DNA of 64,000 nt from Dactylis glomerata (Eukaryota; Streptophyta; Magnoliopsida; Poales; Poaceae). The notes beneath the pieces are model-generated. The model saw nothing but the letters and a program-made list of their open reading frames with translations, had not been told where the DNA came from and searched no databases. This document shows positions 33,904 through 44,610 of the stretch, piece after piece. The DNA lies in NCBI GenBank assembly GCA_007115705.1, contig QXEO01000414.1:1028434-1092433 (forward strand). The letters are read 5' to 3'. The stretch's first letter is position 1. The number at the start of each line of letters is the position of its first letter. The position numbers and the translations under genes were made by a program.

Positions 33904-36421
33904 TTAGGGGATTTCGCTCCTGTCTTCCTTCATTGTCCCAGAGGATGATGGTTCGCCGCTAGAATCCGGGGAAGCAGCTGCCTGCTGCGGCTCTTCCTTC
34001 AAAGAGGTGGGCATCCCAGAAATTTCCTGTGAGGAAAGGGAGACAACATATCTGGGTTAGCACTCTATCAGCATGATGAGATCATGGAGAGCAGAAATAA
34101 TAGCAGAGTTTGCAATGGTATGCATAGCTAATAGCATGAATTACACCGTGTCAATTCATTGTACTCGCTGAAACCTGTGTTTCCTGGTTAAATAACATTT
34201 AACATAAAAATCACAATCTAGCTTATTTAAACTATGTGCCAGACTGCCAGACAATTTTGACACCTGGCTGTAAAGAAGATCTGAACTTGAAGCTAAATGG
34301 CTAATTCTATCTGAGGCCAGTTCAAGAAGAAACATAACTATAAAAGGCCAATGGTTAGAACTTTCAGCAAGTTGAGGCTCGTTAGATACCAGATGGAACT
34401 AAATTGAGAAAGGGTATGATTACAAAGTATATGCTACAATTACAGAAGCCAAATTAACCTGTACACTATGCATATTTTGTCCTTATACCGTGTTTATTAA
34501 CTAATTATTTGGCAGCAATAGTTTTGCTCTTACAGCAATTTTAATATATTCTCCTATTATCTCACATCAGACAGAAAATGTAAAAAAATCCTAGTCATGT
34601 TATTTAACTTGAATATTAGAGTTGGTCCATCTCACAGATTCAGTGACTACAAAGGCTTAGTTTTGAACAGCTTAGAATTCAAGGGCTTGACCCTCTTATT
34701 TCTTCTTTTGGACAAGATAAAATGATCAAAAAGTGTGGTGTTGGAGTAGCCAGAATGGAGCTAACTGTTCTTAATTGCACAAGAAACATGTTATCCAGTT
34801 CAAGGGAAAACTGCAGTACTCTTAATATCATAGCAAATTTGCATCAAACACATGGTGGATATAACAGTTGCACACTCATCAAACATGCAGCCGAAAGGGT
34901 TCAAGACTAACGAGTGACAAAAGGTAATAATTATGCAAGTCATTATAATTTCATTATATTACAATTGCATCATAGGCCACATCGAGACTGTGTGTAATTA
35001 ACTATCCATCCACAGACTGATCAATTCATCAAAGCGAATATCCATTTTTTGCTGCTTAATTGAAGGGCATTAATCTACACTATAAGGTGTAAATACAAAA
35101 ACTGAACACATGAATACCGAAATGAACAAAGTTCTGAAATTATTAGAACAGTTATCCATGTTTGGTTGCCATGCATGCAAAAAACTATGCTTCTCTAATT
35201 TATGTGATAAAGTAGTATTTCAAGTATGTTGGCCCAATAATTCATTCATTTGGCTTAATTATACTGAAATACACACGCCACTAATAATTTTTCAGGTGCA
35301 TTAGACCAATTTAACATATAAAGAACTGTTAACTCAGCTTCACACTAATTTTATTGAAGGATTAGCAAAGCTTTTCTAGTGAAAGCAGAAGGAATAAAAT
35401 GCTGTAGTGCAATATTTGATCACAAGATAAAATTAATATGTCGACTGTTGAGTATGTCAAGGCCTTGCCCTATGCATTCTTGGGGAAATTAGTCACAAAC
35501 ACCCAAAGAAGAAATTATGACAAGACCAAGTACTCACATGCTTAGGACATACATTAAAAATGATGGCAATAAACGTGCAACAGTTAGAAACCGCACTGGT
35601 TACAAGATACCAAATATATATACCTTCATAAGATGCAACCGGAGATCAGTCGGGCGAACTCCCTCACCAATGCACACCATAGCAAATTGGGAATACTGAA
35701 AAAGAACATCTGCAGCGGCTTGCTTCTTCTGTTGAGTCTGCAAAACATAGGCACATAGTTCACAACAACAGCTAAAAATCAAGAACATCCATAGGAAATT
35801 TCATCCTAACAGACAATTGATTTAATAATAGCAATTCTCACCACAATATAGTTCAAGTAAAACTAAAGGAAAATTATACTGAGCGAAGAGACTATAAATT
35901 CAAGATGGATTGGTCCAACAGTTAGAACATACTCGAATTTGTTCTAAGCAATTTAACAATTGAAGATTACAGTGCTTGAAGATGCCGTATGTGCGTCTTT
36001 CTAGCATTGGCGAACAACGCAGCCACTCTCGCATGTGTACGAACCAGTGCAAACGGGGTTCCAGCAGAGAAGTGGGGAGTTATAGCAACAAGTAAACCAA
36101 GAACTTAGATTCTCCAGAATCTTTCTTACTCTGTTGATCTCTTTAAGGTGTGGTCGACTATACTAAGTTAAACTCTGGACACGAATTAAGCCAATAGTAT
36201 GTGGGTTACTGATATTAAGTTGATAGCATTGGCTTATCCTTTACTGTGAGTGTGATCCTGTAGCTATATGAAGAAAGTAGTGTAGAAGAGATTTCATGTG
36301 TGAGTCGACATAAAAAAAAATGTGTGAGTTTAATTTAGGACAGTAAAAGCGCACTATAAACCAACAGACTGCATACCTCATAGTCATCCTCGGAGGCCAT
36401 AGGAGTGTCTCGTGCAGCCAT
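33904..36421 (-). CDS. Small conserved plant protein, 93 residues, function unknown
   Basis: Three exons on the minus strand: 36377-36421 (MAARDTPMASEDDYE), 35624-35737 (TQQKKQAAADVLF...LHLMK) and 33904-34026 (EISGMPTSLKEEP...RSEIP, then stop). All borders are GT-AG and all junctions fall between codons. The middle exon is predicted helical and contains QYSQFAMVCIGEGVRPTDLR. The C-terminus is Ser/Glu/Gln-rich and likely disordered. Clean phase-0 splicing and the absence of stops support a real gene. I feel the middle part is conserved in plants but cannot name the family. An acceptor-like ttctaacag about 20 nt upstream of the ATG and a donor near 36732 point to an intron in the 5' UTR, with the first exon in the GC-rich tract up to about 36990. 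Confidence 0.65.
34027..35623 (-). other. Second intron of the small 93-residue protein gene
   Basis: This A/T-rich 1.6-kb intron lies between the donor at 35622-35623 and the acceptor at 34027-34028. No nested gene or repeat boundary was recognised. Confidence 0.55.
35738..36376 (-). other. First coding-region intron of the small 93-residue protein gene
   Basis: The donor lies at 36375-36376 (gtatgc on the minus strand) and the acceptor at 35738-35739 (ttttgcag). Nothing else was recognised. Confidence 0.55.
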
Positions 36422-36990
36422 TCTTTATCTTATCTTCTGATCCTGTTAGAAGTAGCACATCAGATACAGATGAATGGTGCTTTAGCCGGTCTGCAACTAC
36501 ATATATCTAGATTTGGAAAAGAAATAAGGCAGTGGTGTATCCGTGTATGAATGAATCCCATTAGGGTATTACTTCACAGTTGCAGTGGAAACTATTTTGT
36601 TTATGCTTAGCACCCATATAATGCCACAATAACCCAAAACAGGGTCAGCAGGGGCGGATCTAGATGGAGGGCGCGCCCAGAAATTGTGAAGGCCAGTAGG
36701 ATTTAACTAATCGCTGGATCAGAAAAAACTCACCTGATACTTGCAGGCGGGGCGGGGACAGCAGGATCTCAGAAGAATAGGAAAGGCGGTGACGGCGACG
36801 CGTGAGAGGCGGGGGCGTTTCGGAGCCGGGGGTAGGGGGCCGTGGATTGAGGCGTCGGCGGCAACGGTACGGTACAGCAGGGCGGCGACGGTTGTAAGGC
36901 ACGGTGTAGGGGCTGAGCCGAGCTAACGGAGAAGAGGAGGTCGGGGGATCGAGGGAGACGAGCTCAGGACGGGAGCAGGGCCATTGTTGC
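36422..36990 (-). promoter_or_regulatory. 5' UTR, UTR intron and promoter-proximal region of the small gene
   Basis: On the minus strand a GC-rich leader (about 36990-36734) ends in a donor (gtatcag/gtgag), and the acceptor aacag lies near 36441. The leader has no long ATG-started frame in the gene's orientation that is protein-like. The exact start of transcription cannot be seen. Confidence 0.4.
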
Positions 36991-38367
36991 GGCTGCCTCC
37001 TCTATGCTTTGATCGGAGCCGGAGACGATTTGGTGGCTGGGCTTATCGGGCTATATTTTCGCTTCGGCCGAGCATAAAAGCCCGATCCATATCGAGCCCG
37101 CGTCTTAGAATTAATTCAGACCCACTAGAGGTCAGTTATTGGACCGATAGAGCCTGGAGCCCATGAGAGCCAGCATATGGCTCTCATCCATACTTCCTTA
37201 GTTTTTTGGCAAAGTATACTCCCTTAGTTTATTTGGCAAAGTATACTACTAGCAAACGCCACCTGCGTTGCTACGGGTTAATTTTAACAAAAAAAGCATA
37301 CCGTGATGTGAAGAATGGCAGAAAAATGTATTAAAGTTCTCTTGCTATATTCTTTGCCATTAAGAAACAAAAATAAAAATAAAAAGTACAATGAATATCG
37401 CCCTAGACCGGCATGTTTTCCCAAGGCATCAACTATAGTATATACTAGATGGCGGTCTAGCCACAAAACTTCGGCCGACCACCTCCGGTGGAGGAAACGA
37501 CCACCACCACCATGCCTAGGGCCAAAGCCCCAGACGCCCTCGTGCTACGGGAAGATCCCAGGCAGACCCGGAGACCACGTCGGAGCCGAGACGATGTCGA
37601 GGAGGCATATCAGGACGTAGCCCATCTGAGCCCATCTGGGCCCAGATCGGGCTTGCCTTCACCACCACCGCCACCACCACCGGACACCGCCACCATACGC
37701 CGGATCCTGGATGTCGTCCTCCGCACCACCGCAGGCAGAAACGGCTGTGGCGGACGCCGCTGCCGCCCGCCATACGCCAAGCCGAGGGAGGCTGCCGCCG
37801 CTGTGCCATCAGGGCTTTGCCCGGCGACGCCTACGGCAGTGGCAGCGGGAGGGGAGATGCCCTAGGATGGGCTGAGGAGGAGAGGGTCCAGGGGCTCCCC
37901 GGGGTGGCACGACGCTGCCGCCCGGGAGAGAGGAGGGGTTCGGGAGAGAGGCTGAGGTGCCTCACATTTCTCGATGCTCATCTCGGCAGCTGATAGGTTG
38001 TTTCAAAAACCCAATCTTTGCTCCACCATCCTTCGAAGTTCTTCTGTATCCACTAACCTGCAATAAACCCATCTTAGTATAGGTACAATCGCTCTAGGTT
38101 AACAAAAATGGTCAATATGTGCACATTAATTAAGTACTATCATGCATCGTGTAATCAGAAAGCATGAGTAGTAATAGTAAAACTCAGCTCCTCACTAACT
38201 GAGAGAACTTACTTGTTAGTTAAGCTTAGATAGGTATTGAGAGAAGCAGTTGGCAAGTCGACCTGGATTGTTCAAGGTAATCACTACATTAGGAAGCCTC
38301 TTGAGAAGTAATCATCTGCAAATGAAACCAAGCAGATTAATTCTACTGATAACTGTATTTAGAAATT
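36991..38367. other. Intergenic region with a GC-rich block and possible gene debris
   Basis: 37480-37960 is GC-rich with runs of CCACC and CCGCC. It is open in several frames on both strands (poly-Pro, Arg-rich), which is composition rather than evidence of a gene. On the minus strand, 38060-37965 and 38310-38220 give short splice-bordered open pieces (for example LVDTEELRRMVEQRLGF) that might be exon fossils; I do not recognise a family. The stretch near 37250-37280 (gccacctgcgttgctacggg) resembles a transposon end seen again near 43555. Confidence 0.3.
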
Positions 38368-38696
38368 GAACAAAGTTCGTTTTTCCCCCCTATACTTTTC
38401 ACATGGTTCATATTTGCCCCCCAAACTTTTCTTGGCTCACTAAACCCCCCTAAACTATCACTAATGGTCCATGTTACCCCCCCTTAATTTAGGATTTTAC
38501 TCAGCCAAACAGTGGGCTTATGACCGTATCTTCGCAAATCTACAATTAGTCGCATAGAAACATATGACCATGACTAATATGAGCCAAATTTATGGGTTAT
38601 ATTTGTTGTTTAGGGGGGTTTATTGAGCCAATAAAAAGTTTAGGGGGGAAATATGAGCCAAGTGAAAAGTTTAGGGGGCAAAAACAGACTTTGTTC
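38368..38696. mobile_element. Mutator-like MITE with long terminal inverted repeats
   Basis: This 329-bp element has ends gaacaaagt...actttgttc and inverted arms of about 100 bp (cccccctaaacttttcac.tgg type). It is flanked by a perfect 9-bp direct duplication TTAGAAATT (38359-38367 and 38697-38705). A 9-bp target duplication with long inverted repeats indicates Mutator ancestry. There is no coding capacity. Confidence 0.88.
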
Positions 38697-38705
38697 TTAG
38701 AAATT

Positions 38706-39185
38706 TTCTTATAAACTATGTACCCATTGGTTTTGCATGTAGACATCAACTGTCTACGTACTTCTTTTTTATTTTGAAGACAAAAGAATTAGACAGAATG
38801 TAGAAACTAAAGTAAGGAAAATAAAATGGAGCATGAAAAATAAGGAAGTTTCATTTGTATGTGGCACTCATTAGGCCTCTGGTGAGCTTGCTCGAGGGCT
38901 GCCTTGTCTTACCTGGAAGACAGGCTCCAAGGGTGCACTCCAACACCAAGCCATGGAATATAGAATGCAGTTTTCCCACATAGCTATGGACCCGTAGAGC
39001 TTATCCAACAGTTAGGAACATGTCAAGATTCGTGCAAGCACAGTTTGCACAAAACTCCTTATAGTACCGAAGATGTACATGGTACATTTTGATTCCTTCT
39101 CCCGGAGGTGGTCGACGTCACGGCACATGGGTCAATCGCCCCCGCCTCCATTCCCCCTCCCTCCCCCAACCCGCTCTCAGCCTCG
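38706..39185. other. Intergenic sequence
   Basis: No reading frame or RNA gene could be supported. A/T-rich up to about 38870, then mixed. Confidence 0.35.
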
Positions 39186-39730
39186 CCTCGCCCCACAGGC
39201 CTCAGCCGCCATGGCCAGCCACGGCCCCTCACCGCCCCCAAGACGGACGACTCAAATCGCGAGCGAGCAGGGCGTCCTCGCCGGCGAGCGAGCGAGCGAG
39301 CAGGTCGTCCTCGCGTCGCCATGGCCACCTGAGGATCTAGACGGATCTGGATGGATCTGGACGGATCTGGAGGGAACTCGGACTCGGACTCGGCCCCGGC
39401 CGCCGCCAGCGTGGTCATACCCAGGTTCATCGACCCCAAGGAGGTCGCCAGCCTTTCCGACTTCACCGACAAAACCGCATACATCTTTGAGGTACATGCG
39501 CACACCGACCCTGCTTAATTTGCTGCTACTTCATAGATCTTTGACTCGTCTGTCCATCAATATCTATCCATCTCCATGCAGTTGGATGAACTGATCTAAT
39601 TCATTTTGCTCGCCTCTCGCTGCAGGACGGACCATACCCATCATCAGATTGGCCGATGATTATTCACCAACATTCTTCGCCTGGTCGAGGATGTCAAGCG
39701 ATGAAGGGGGTGGGATCCCCTTGCATTGCT
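39186..39730 (+). pseudogene. Gene fragment with exon-like borders, family not recognised
   Basis: In one frame 39405-39491 reads SVVIPRFIDPKEVASLSDF and ends in a consensus donor (tttgag/gtacatg, GT at 39492). An acceptor (cgctgcag) at about 39618-39625 opens GPYPSSDWPMII. Frames then break, and a better protein-like reading (ADDYSPTFFAWSRMSSDEGG) lies in another frame, which suggests a frameshift. The preceding 39186-39400 is GC-rich with repeated gcgagcgagc and ggatctggac units. I cannot name the parent gene. It directly precedes the helicase fragment and may be part of the same chimeric transcript or insertion. Confidence 0.35.
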
Positions 39731-39831
39731 GAGCAAAGTCGTCTAATTAACATATGTTTTCTGTTTTGCAACTTTATAATTTCAGTTCTATTCTGTCAGA
39801 TCAATCTCTGTTACTATCTATGTGAAAAAAT
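39731..39831 (+). repeat. 101-bp direct repeat, left copy
   Basis: gagcaaagtcgtctaatta... through ...tctatgtgaaaaaa matches 40440-40540 with only a handful of differences, 709 bp apart. Within the left copy the end (tctctgttactatctatgtg) is repeated immediately (39806-39850). The pair brackets the helicase fragment. Confidence 0.85.
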
Positions 39832-40005
39832 CTCTGTTACTATCTATGTGATTGGTGTTGTTCCGCAGCTGTATGAGTTAATTGGCGTAATTTTCGACAC
39901 CACCAGCTACCATGTTTGCGTTCATCACACTATGGTGATTGCATTAGTGTCAAGCAGCTGTTCTTTCTCCTTCTGTTTTTAATGTAAATTGCTATGCGTA
40001 TTGCA

Positions 40006-40440
40006 GGTTTGATCAGTGTGCTGTTTCTGCATTGTCATTGCAAGGAATCAAGGATGCTGGGTATGAAAGGTTGACCCGGGTCGAGGTGGCAACTCTGCCA
40101 ATAATTCTGCAAGGTCAGCAATAATGCAAACTATTTTTCTCTGCTGTGTATTACCATGCTTTCTTGGAAAACCCTGAAGATAATATTCAACAAATATGGT
40201 ATCTGCAGGCAAAGATGTTCTTGCAAAAGCAAAGACCGGAACAGGAAAACCGTTGCCTTTTTGGTATTCTGTACTACAGCTATGGTCACCAAGCGTGTTG
40301 CTGAAATTCTCTCCCAGCTGAAACTGAATGTAAGAGAGATCCATTCCAGGAAGGCACAATCTGCTAGAACTAAGGTCTCAGATGAATTTAGAAGGTGAAA
40401 GGGTTTGATATTAGTCAGTTCTGATGTTTCTGACCTCATG
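40006..40440 (+). pseudogene. DEAD-box RNA helicase fragment (plant RH25/26/31-like)
   Basis: After an acceptor (tattgcag) the frame reads FDQCAVSALSLQGIKDAGYE and ATLPIILQ, the Q-motif region. A donor and acceptor (40116 to about 40208) lead to GKDVLAKAKTGTGK, motif I. There one base is missing, and the sequence jumps to VFCTTAMVTKRVAEILSQLK and IHSRKAQSARTKVSDEFR, i.e. motif IV and beyond. The DEAD and SAT motifs between them are absent, and the later motif V region (LVSSDVS) runs into unrelated DNA. Intact members unwind RNA and are several hundred residues long. The remaining intron shows it came from genomic DNA, not a processed transcript. It cannot make an active helicase. Confidence 0.8.
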
Positions 40441-40540
40441 AGCAGAGTCGTCTAATTTATATATGCTTTCTGTTTTGCAACCTTATAATTTCAGTTCTAT
40501 TCTGTCAGATCAATCTCTGTTACTATCTATGTGAAAAAAT
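40440..40540 (+). repeat. 101-bp direct repeat, right copy
   Basis: Second copy of the sequence at 39731-39831, starting gagcagagtcgtctaattt. It begins right where similarity to the helicase ends. Confidence 0.85.
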
Positions 40541-40832
40541 TGTTCAGTCCTGTTTGGTTCGATGTCGGTGGAGTCCTGATTAGTATGAAGGCGACAGTTT
40601 CTGAGTTCAGCAAAATATATGACGCGAGTTAAGAAGCCGAAGTTGCGGCAGCAGGAGGTACTAGTGAACGGCGATGCGGTCGCGGCAGCCGGAGGCAGGC
40701 GGTTGGCGGCACGAGGGCAGCGGGAGGACGCCGACATTTTGGTTGTGTTTTGTCCAAACATGCTTATATCAACTTTAGTCTGTGGTTGGCTCATTTTGGA
40801 GTAACTTAATTCTTCTTCTTCGACAGGTTTTA

Positions 40833-41009
40833 CAAACCATGGATTAACTTGATGAATCAGGTCAGCTCAAGATGCTATGACGGCCAAAACCCTTATTCTT
40901 GTACATGTTGCTATGCTGAATTTTCATGCAAACCATGGAGCAACTTCATGATTCAGGTGAGCTCAAGTTGCTATGATGGCCAAAACTCTTGTTCATGTTG
41001 CTGTGATGA
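40833..41009 (+). repeat. Tandem repeat, two units of about 96 bp
   Basis: The unit beginning caaaccatgga.. at 40833 is repeated at 40929 (caaaccatggagcaactt) through ..catgttgct, with scattered differences. Both units are preceded by, or contain, splice-acceptor or donor-like bits (acag, caggt), which suggests duplication of an exon-like piece. No protein family was recognised. Confidence 0.7.
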
Positions 41010-42080
41010 TAGCTATACTCATCCAAATATCAGTAAAGCATACTCTAATAATTTTGCTGCTGAGCAGGTTGACCTGCTCTGGGATCATCAATCTGCTGGG
41101 GCAACGATCTGTCGGAGGTAGTGCTGCCACGGCGTGCGGCTGGAGGTGGTGGTGGAGCGAGCATTGAACTGTTGTGGCGTCGATTGTGATTTCGGTTTCG
41201 TGACTAATTGGGGTTAAAGTTGTCCACTCCTACTATTTGGGGTTTGTCTGGAAATGCTAAAATGTCTTCCATTGTGACACGGAGTGGGTAGCATTTTTCT
41301 ACATTGCCGAAACAGATCCTAATTAGCATTTTGTTTGTTGATGGCCAGAACATAATCTATTCTCAAATATTGACTCAGTTAACGTAGCCAGGAATTCTTT
41401 CCTGTTATTGGTTCTATTTGTCCTAACATAATCTGGTCCAGATCCTATATTTGTGCTACAAAAATGTAACTGATCCAGTTAACGTACTGGAAAAATATTG
41501 GTCCAGATCCAATTATCGGATGGTCGAGATTTTGTTCATGTAAAATCGGAAGCAGCATTCTTTTTGTTGATGGCCAAATCGGAATCTATTCAGTTAACAT
41601 ACTGGATAATATCTAATAAGTAATTCTTGGAACATATTGATATTGTGTTTGTACGTAAAAAGGCCCCGAACATGCTAGAATAAACTAGAAACTTGGGTTA
41701 TGTTGTGCAAAAAACTAGGACGGCCAGATTAGAAATCGCAGGAATTGAGGGTGTTATTTGCAATGTTGAGAGAGTCAGTGCACAGATCTAAAAGCAAGAT
41801 GGATGGATGAGGATAAGACCTAAGGGTCCATAGCTACGTGGTTTTAGATTTTCGATGGAATATATTGTCTGAAGAGATTCCAAACCTAATTAAGCTCTAT
41901 TCGTTTAGGTATGTGGCCAATGCCGTTTGGGAGCCAGACCTGCAGAGGAAGTCGGAGACGGGTTCATCCAAATTTCCAACACACACGTACACGGACTGTC
42001 GGACTCCATGTGAAGGTCGGTCGAGTCCGGTCCTGAGTCGAAAAAGATTAGTCCCGCTCCCGCGGAGAAAAAGGGCCCGG
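41010..42080. other. Intergenic region upstream of the 199-residue protein gene
   Basis: It contains loosely repeated blocks (gttgatggcca.a...tctattc and cagttaac.tactgga) near 41340, 41465 and 41565-41605, probably old duplications. No gene is supported. Confidence 0.35.
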
Positions 42081-42090
42081 CTTTATAAGC
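42081..42090 (+). promoter_or_regulatory. TATA-like box of the 199-residue protein gene
   Basis: The sequence tttataagc lies about 135 nt before the ATG at 42217 in a GC-rich context, followed by a C-rich leader. Spacing fits a plant TATA box with a leader of about 100 nt. Confidence 0.45.
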
Positions 42091-42216
42091 TCGACACCCC
42101 ACCATCTCCTGCTTCCCCAGTTCGATCGAGAGCTAGCTAGGGCTCCTCGATTCATCCCCAAATCTCGCGGCCAGCATCGTGACTTCCTCGCTAGGCGCAG
42201 CAGATCAGATTAGCCG

Positions 42217-42816
42217 ATGGCCCGCGCGCGTGGTTCGTTCGACCCGCGCATCATGGAGATTGCAGCGGCCAAGGAAGCGGTGGCCGGCGAGCTGAAGACG
42301 TGCACCACCATGAAACGAAAGGCAGAGGAGGCGGCGTCGGCCGGCGACGAGTGCCCGCATGATGAGCCGCGCACCGCCAAAAAAAGCAAGGTGGAGGAGG
42401 CGGCGGCGGTCGCCAAAGGCGAGGACGCTCCGGCGGCGAAAAAGCTGACCCGGCTGCCGCGCAAGGAGGTTGCCTGGATCCTCGCCCAAAAGGTTTTCGA
42501 TGAACGTCGCGTCCGTCCTGAAGTCAGGGCCCTGAGACGCCTCAACCGTGACCTGTGGCCTTCACCTGAGGAGCAGTCTGTCAGCGACGCCGCTGCACGG
42601 TGCTTCATTGAAAACGAAGAGCGCTTCTTCAGGTTCCAGGCCTGGGTCCGCGGGCAGTACGACGCGAATGGGTACGTCGAGGTGGACGACGACTTCCTGG
42701 CTGGCAGGGCCAAGGTCCGAGCAGCTTGCGTCAAAGCACGAGACGAGGCGTTCAAGAGCATCGACTTCTCCGGCGGCGATGAAGATCTCAAGGAGTTTTT
42801 CATGAACTTGTGGTGA
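42217..42816 (+). CDS. Intronless gene for a basic, probably nuclear protein of unknown function
   Basis: This is a complete 199-residue frame starting at ATG 42217 (MARARGSFDPRIMEIAAAKE). The N-terminal half is Ala/Lys/Glu-rich and contains two basic clusters, MKRKAEE and PRTAKKSKVEE, that look like a bipartite nuclear localisation signal. The C-terminal half (about residues 78-199) is compact and mixed: LPRKEVAWILAQKVFDERRV, FIENEERFFRFQAWVRGQYD and a Trp as the last residue. High GC3 and a clear TATA-leader structure support an expressed grass gene. I do not recognise the domain. Grass genomes hold many lineage-specific families of this size. Confidence 0.6.
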   Translation: MARARGSFDPRIMEIAAAKEAVAGELKTCTTMKRKAEEAASAGDECPHDEPRTAKKSKVEEAAAVAKGEDAPAAKKLTRLPRKEVAWILAQKVFDERRVRPEVRALRRLNRDLWPSPEEQSVSDAAARCFIENEERFFRFQAWVRGQYDANGYVEVDDDFLAGRAKVRAACVKARDEAFKSIDFSGGDEDLKEFFMNLW

Positions 42817-44424
42817 TCCATGTTAATTTGTAATTTTGTATACGGTGATGATCAATCTAACAACACAGGACACAGCAGCTATAAGTTTACATGTGATCCA
42901 AAGCTATCATAAGTGTATCGCTGCTGCTAGGCACCCGTGAACCCTTTGCGTAATAATAATTCAGCGAGTTGTATATCCCTTAATTTGTTTGGCATCATGA
43001 TGTGGTTATGTTCTTACCTTTTGCATAAATGTGTGCTTGCAGTTTATCGACTTTACCTTCGACTTATGCCCTATAAATTTGCTGTGTTCACAAAAACTAG
43101 AACGTTGTTTGTCTCTGCAAACCTTCGATGAAATTGCACATAGTTTGTCGGTGGTGTTTACCTTCGACAATCTTGTGCGCCTGAACCCATGTTATTTGTC
43201 TCTGCAAACCTATCTGATGATCCATTTACAACTGAAGTTTTAAGCTCGTATCAATGTATTGTTGATGTGATGATACTTTTGTAACCTCTGTTCAGCTAAT
43301 TCCAAAATGATTTCTGAAATTGTACTTATTGCAGACTCTTCTCTCTTTATTTTTGAGACTCTCAGTTGTACTTATTGTATATGCAAACAACTAATTCCAA
43401 AATGATTTCTAAACATAGGTAGCTTTGGACACTAATCCGGCCTTCGAAGTAACATGAAGACCATATAGTCATATTAAAAAATCAATACAATATAATTACA
43501 TACTGTGAATGTATACCATACAAAACCTAGCAAATTTAACTTGGTACTAGATGGACCCCGCGCGCTTCGTTGCGCCCGTTTATTTTGCTTGCGTTTATTT
43601 TTTCTAAGATGATTGGTTTCAGTCTAGAGGTAGCACTAAATGGAGGTGGGCTTTCCAAAGCCTGTTGTTTTTTTAGTGTTGTTAACTTTTCATGATGCCA
43701 ACTTGTTAATTTGGCATTGAGTTTTATTTTCAACTGTGAAGGTTTCTCTGTATATCAAAGCCGAAACAAAAATGTAGGTATTTTGTTGGTGAAACAAATA
43801 TATAAATCTGGTCTGAGGGTTTAGGGTTAGGGTTTATTCTATGTTTATACTAATTCTAAAAAATAGTTGTAAGAGATCTAACAAAATTAAATGTGCTTCC
43901 CTTTAAGGCCAATATTACAAAATATAAAGTGCATCAATGTAAAGAACAAACACAATTCGTTGCTCTAAATTAATCCGCTGCCCTTGGTGACAACACAGTG
44001 ATGCTTGTAGGAGCAAGTCTTAGAGCAACCCCTTCAGCCACATCCCACACCCATCTTTATTTATACATGTCATTATCAACATGGATTCAAAAAACGAATC
44101 AGTGAATCTTGAAACATTTCATGTAACTGATCAGACATATAACATGTGGATAACACGGAAATGCTCAGCTGAGGAGAAGCTGGATCCAAATATGTAGTCA
44201 TTTTCTGTCTACTCTGCAGGCAATGCGAGGCTTCATCAAGAGAGTAAATAATCTAATATAACAGAAATACACATGAACTTCATTATGCTTTTCCTAGGAG
44301 TATTCAGTTTACTGGTGACGAATCTCCCTTTTGCTCAAATTCTAGCAAGTTAGTACACACGCACCATCTCTCTTTGCTGAAGAATATGTACACCGAACTG
44401 ATGACCCCTTAAAAGCCATTGCTC
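42817..44424. other. Intergenic region downstream of the 199-residue protein gene
   Basis: 42817-43000 is probably its 3' UTR. Near 43300 and 43393 the phrase ctaattccaaaatgatttct is repeated. Around 43548-43590 the sequence tactagatggaccccgcgcg resembles a common transposon end in Triticeae, but no partner end was found. No gene is supported. Confidence 0.35.
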
Positions 44425-44610
44425 CTAGTACTTTGATTGCTCTTGCATGGAGCGATAGTCATAAATCCAGTGCATTTTAAGTGGCAGAACCAAAGTTTTA
44501 CAGGGAACATTTTCAATAGTCCAATTTAGCTTTGTAAGTTCAGATTTTTCACCACCCATGGTGAGATTAATCGATGCGTCGTTATCAGCAGCTATAAGAC
44601 CAGCTTCTAC
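44425..44610 (-). CDS. Possible terminal exon of an unrecognised minus-strand gene or gene remnant
   Basis: On the minus strand an acceptor with a good pyrimidine tract (ttgactttccctcag) opens a 61-residue frame, VEAGLIAADNDASINLTMGG ... QEQSKY, then a stop. Upstream on the same strand, 44830-44700 and 45065-44880 give further open pieces (FQDIHQSRIGGSFQINVVA; VDYSIEWITKTNLHFESME) that look protein-like, but I could not fix consistent splice sites. The composition is protein-like and not repeat-like. It may be a real multi-exon gene whose 5' end is at about 46.1 kb, or a pseudogene. The family is unknown to me. Confidence 0.3.
   Translation of the reverse strand, partial: VEAGLIAADNDASINLTMGGEKSELTKLNWTIENVPCKTLVLPLKMHWIYDYRSMQEQSKY

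Noticed and set aside
37315..37865. Overlapping open frames in the GC-rich block upstream of the Mutator-like MITE
   Set aside because: They consist of Pro, Arg and Ala runs in several frames on both strands, with no domain and no splice or promoter context.
43815..43840. Telomere-like gggtttagggttagggttta
   Set aside because: Only about two and a half imperfect units, which is expected by chance and common in plant promoters and intergenic DNA; not an interstitial telomere array.
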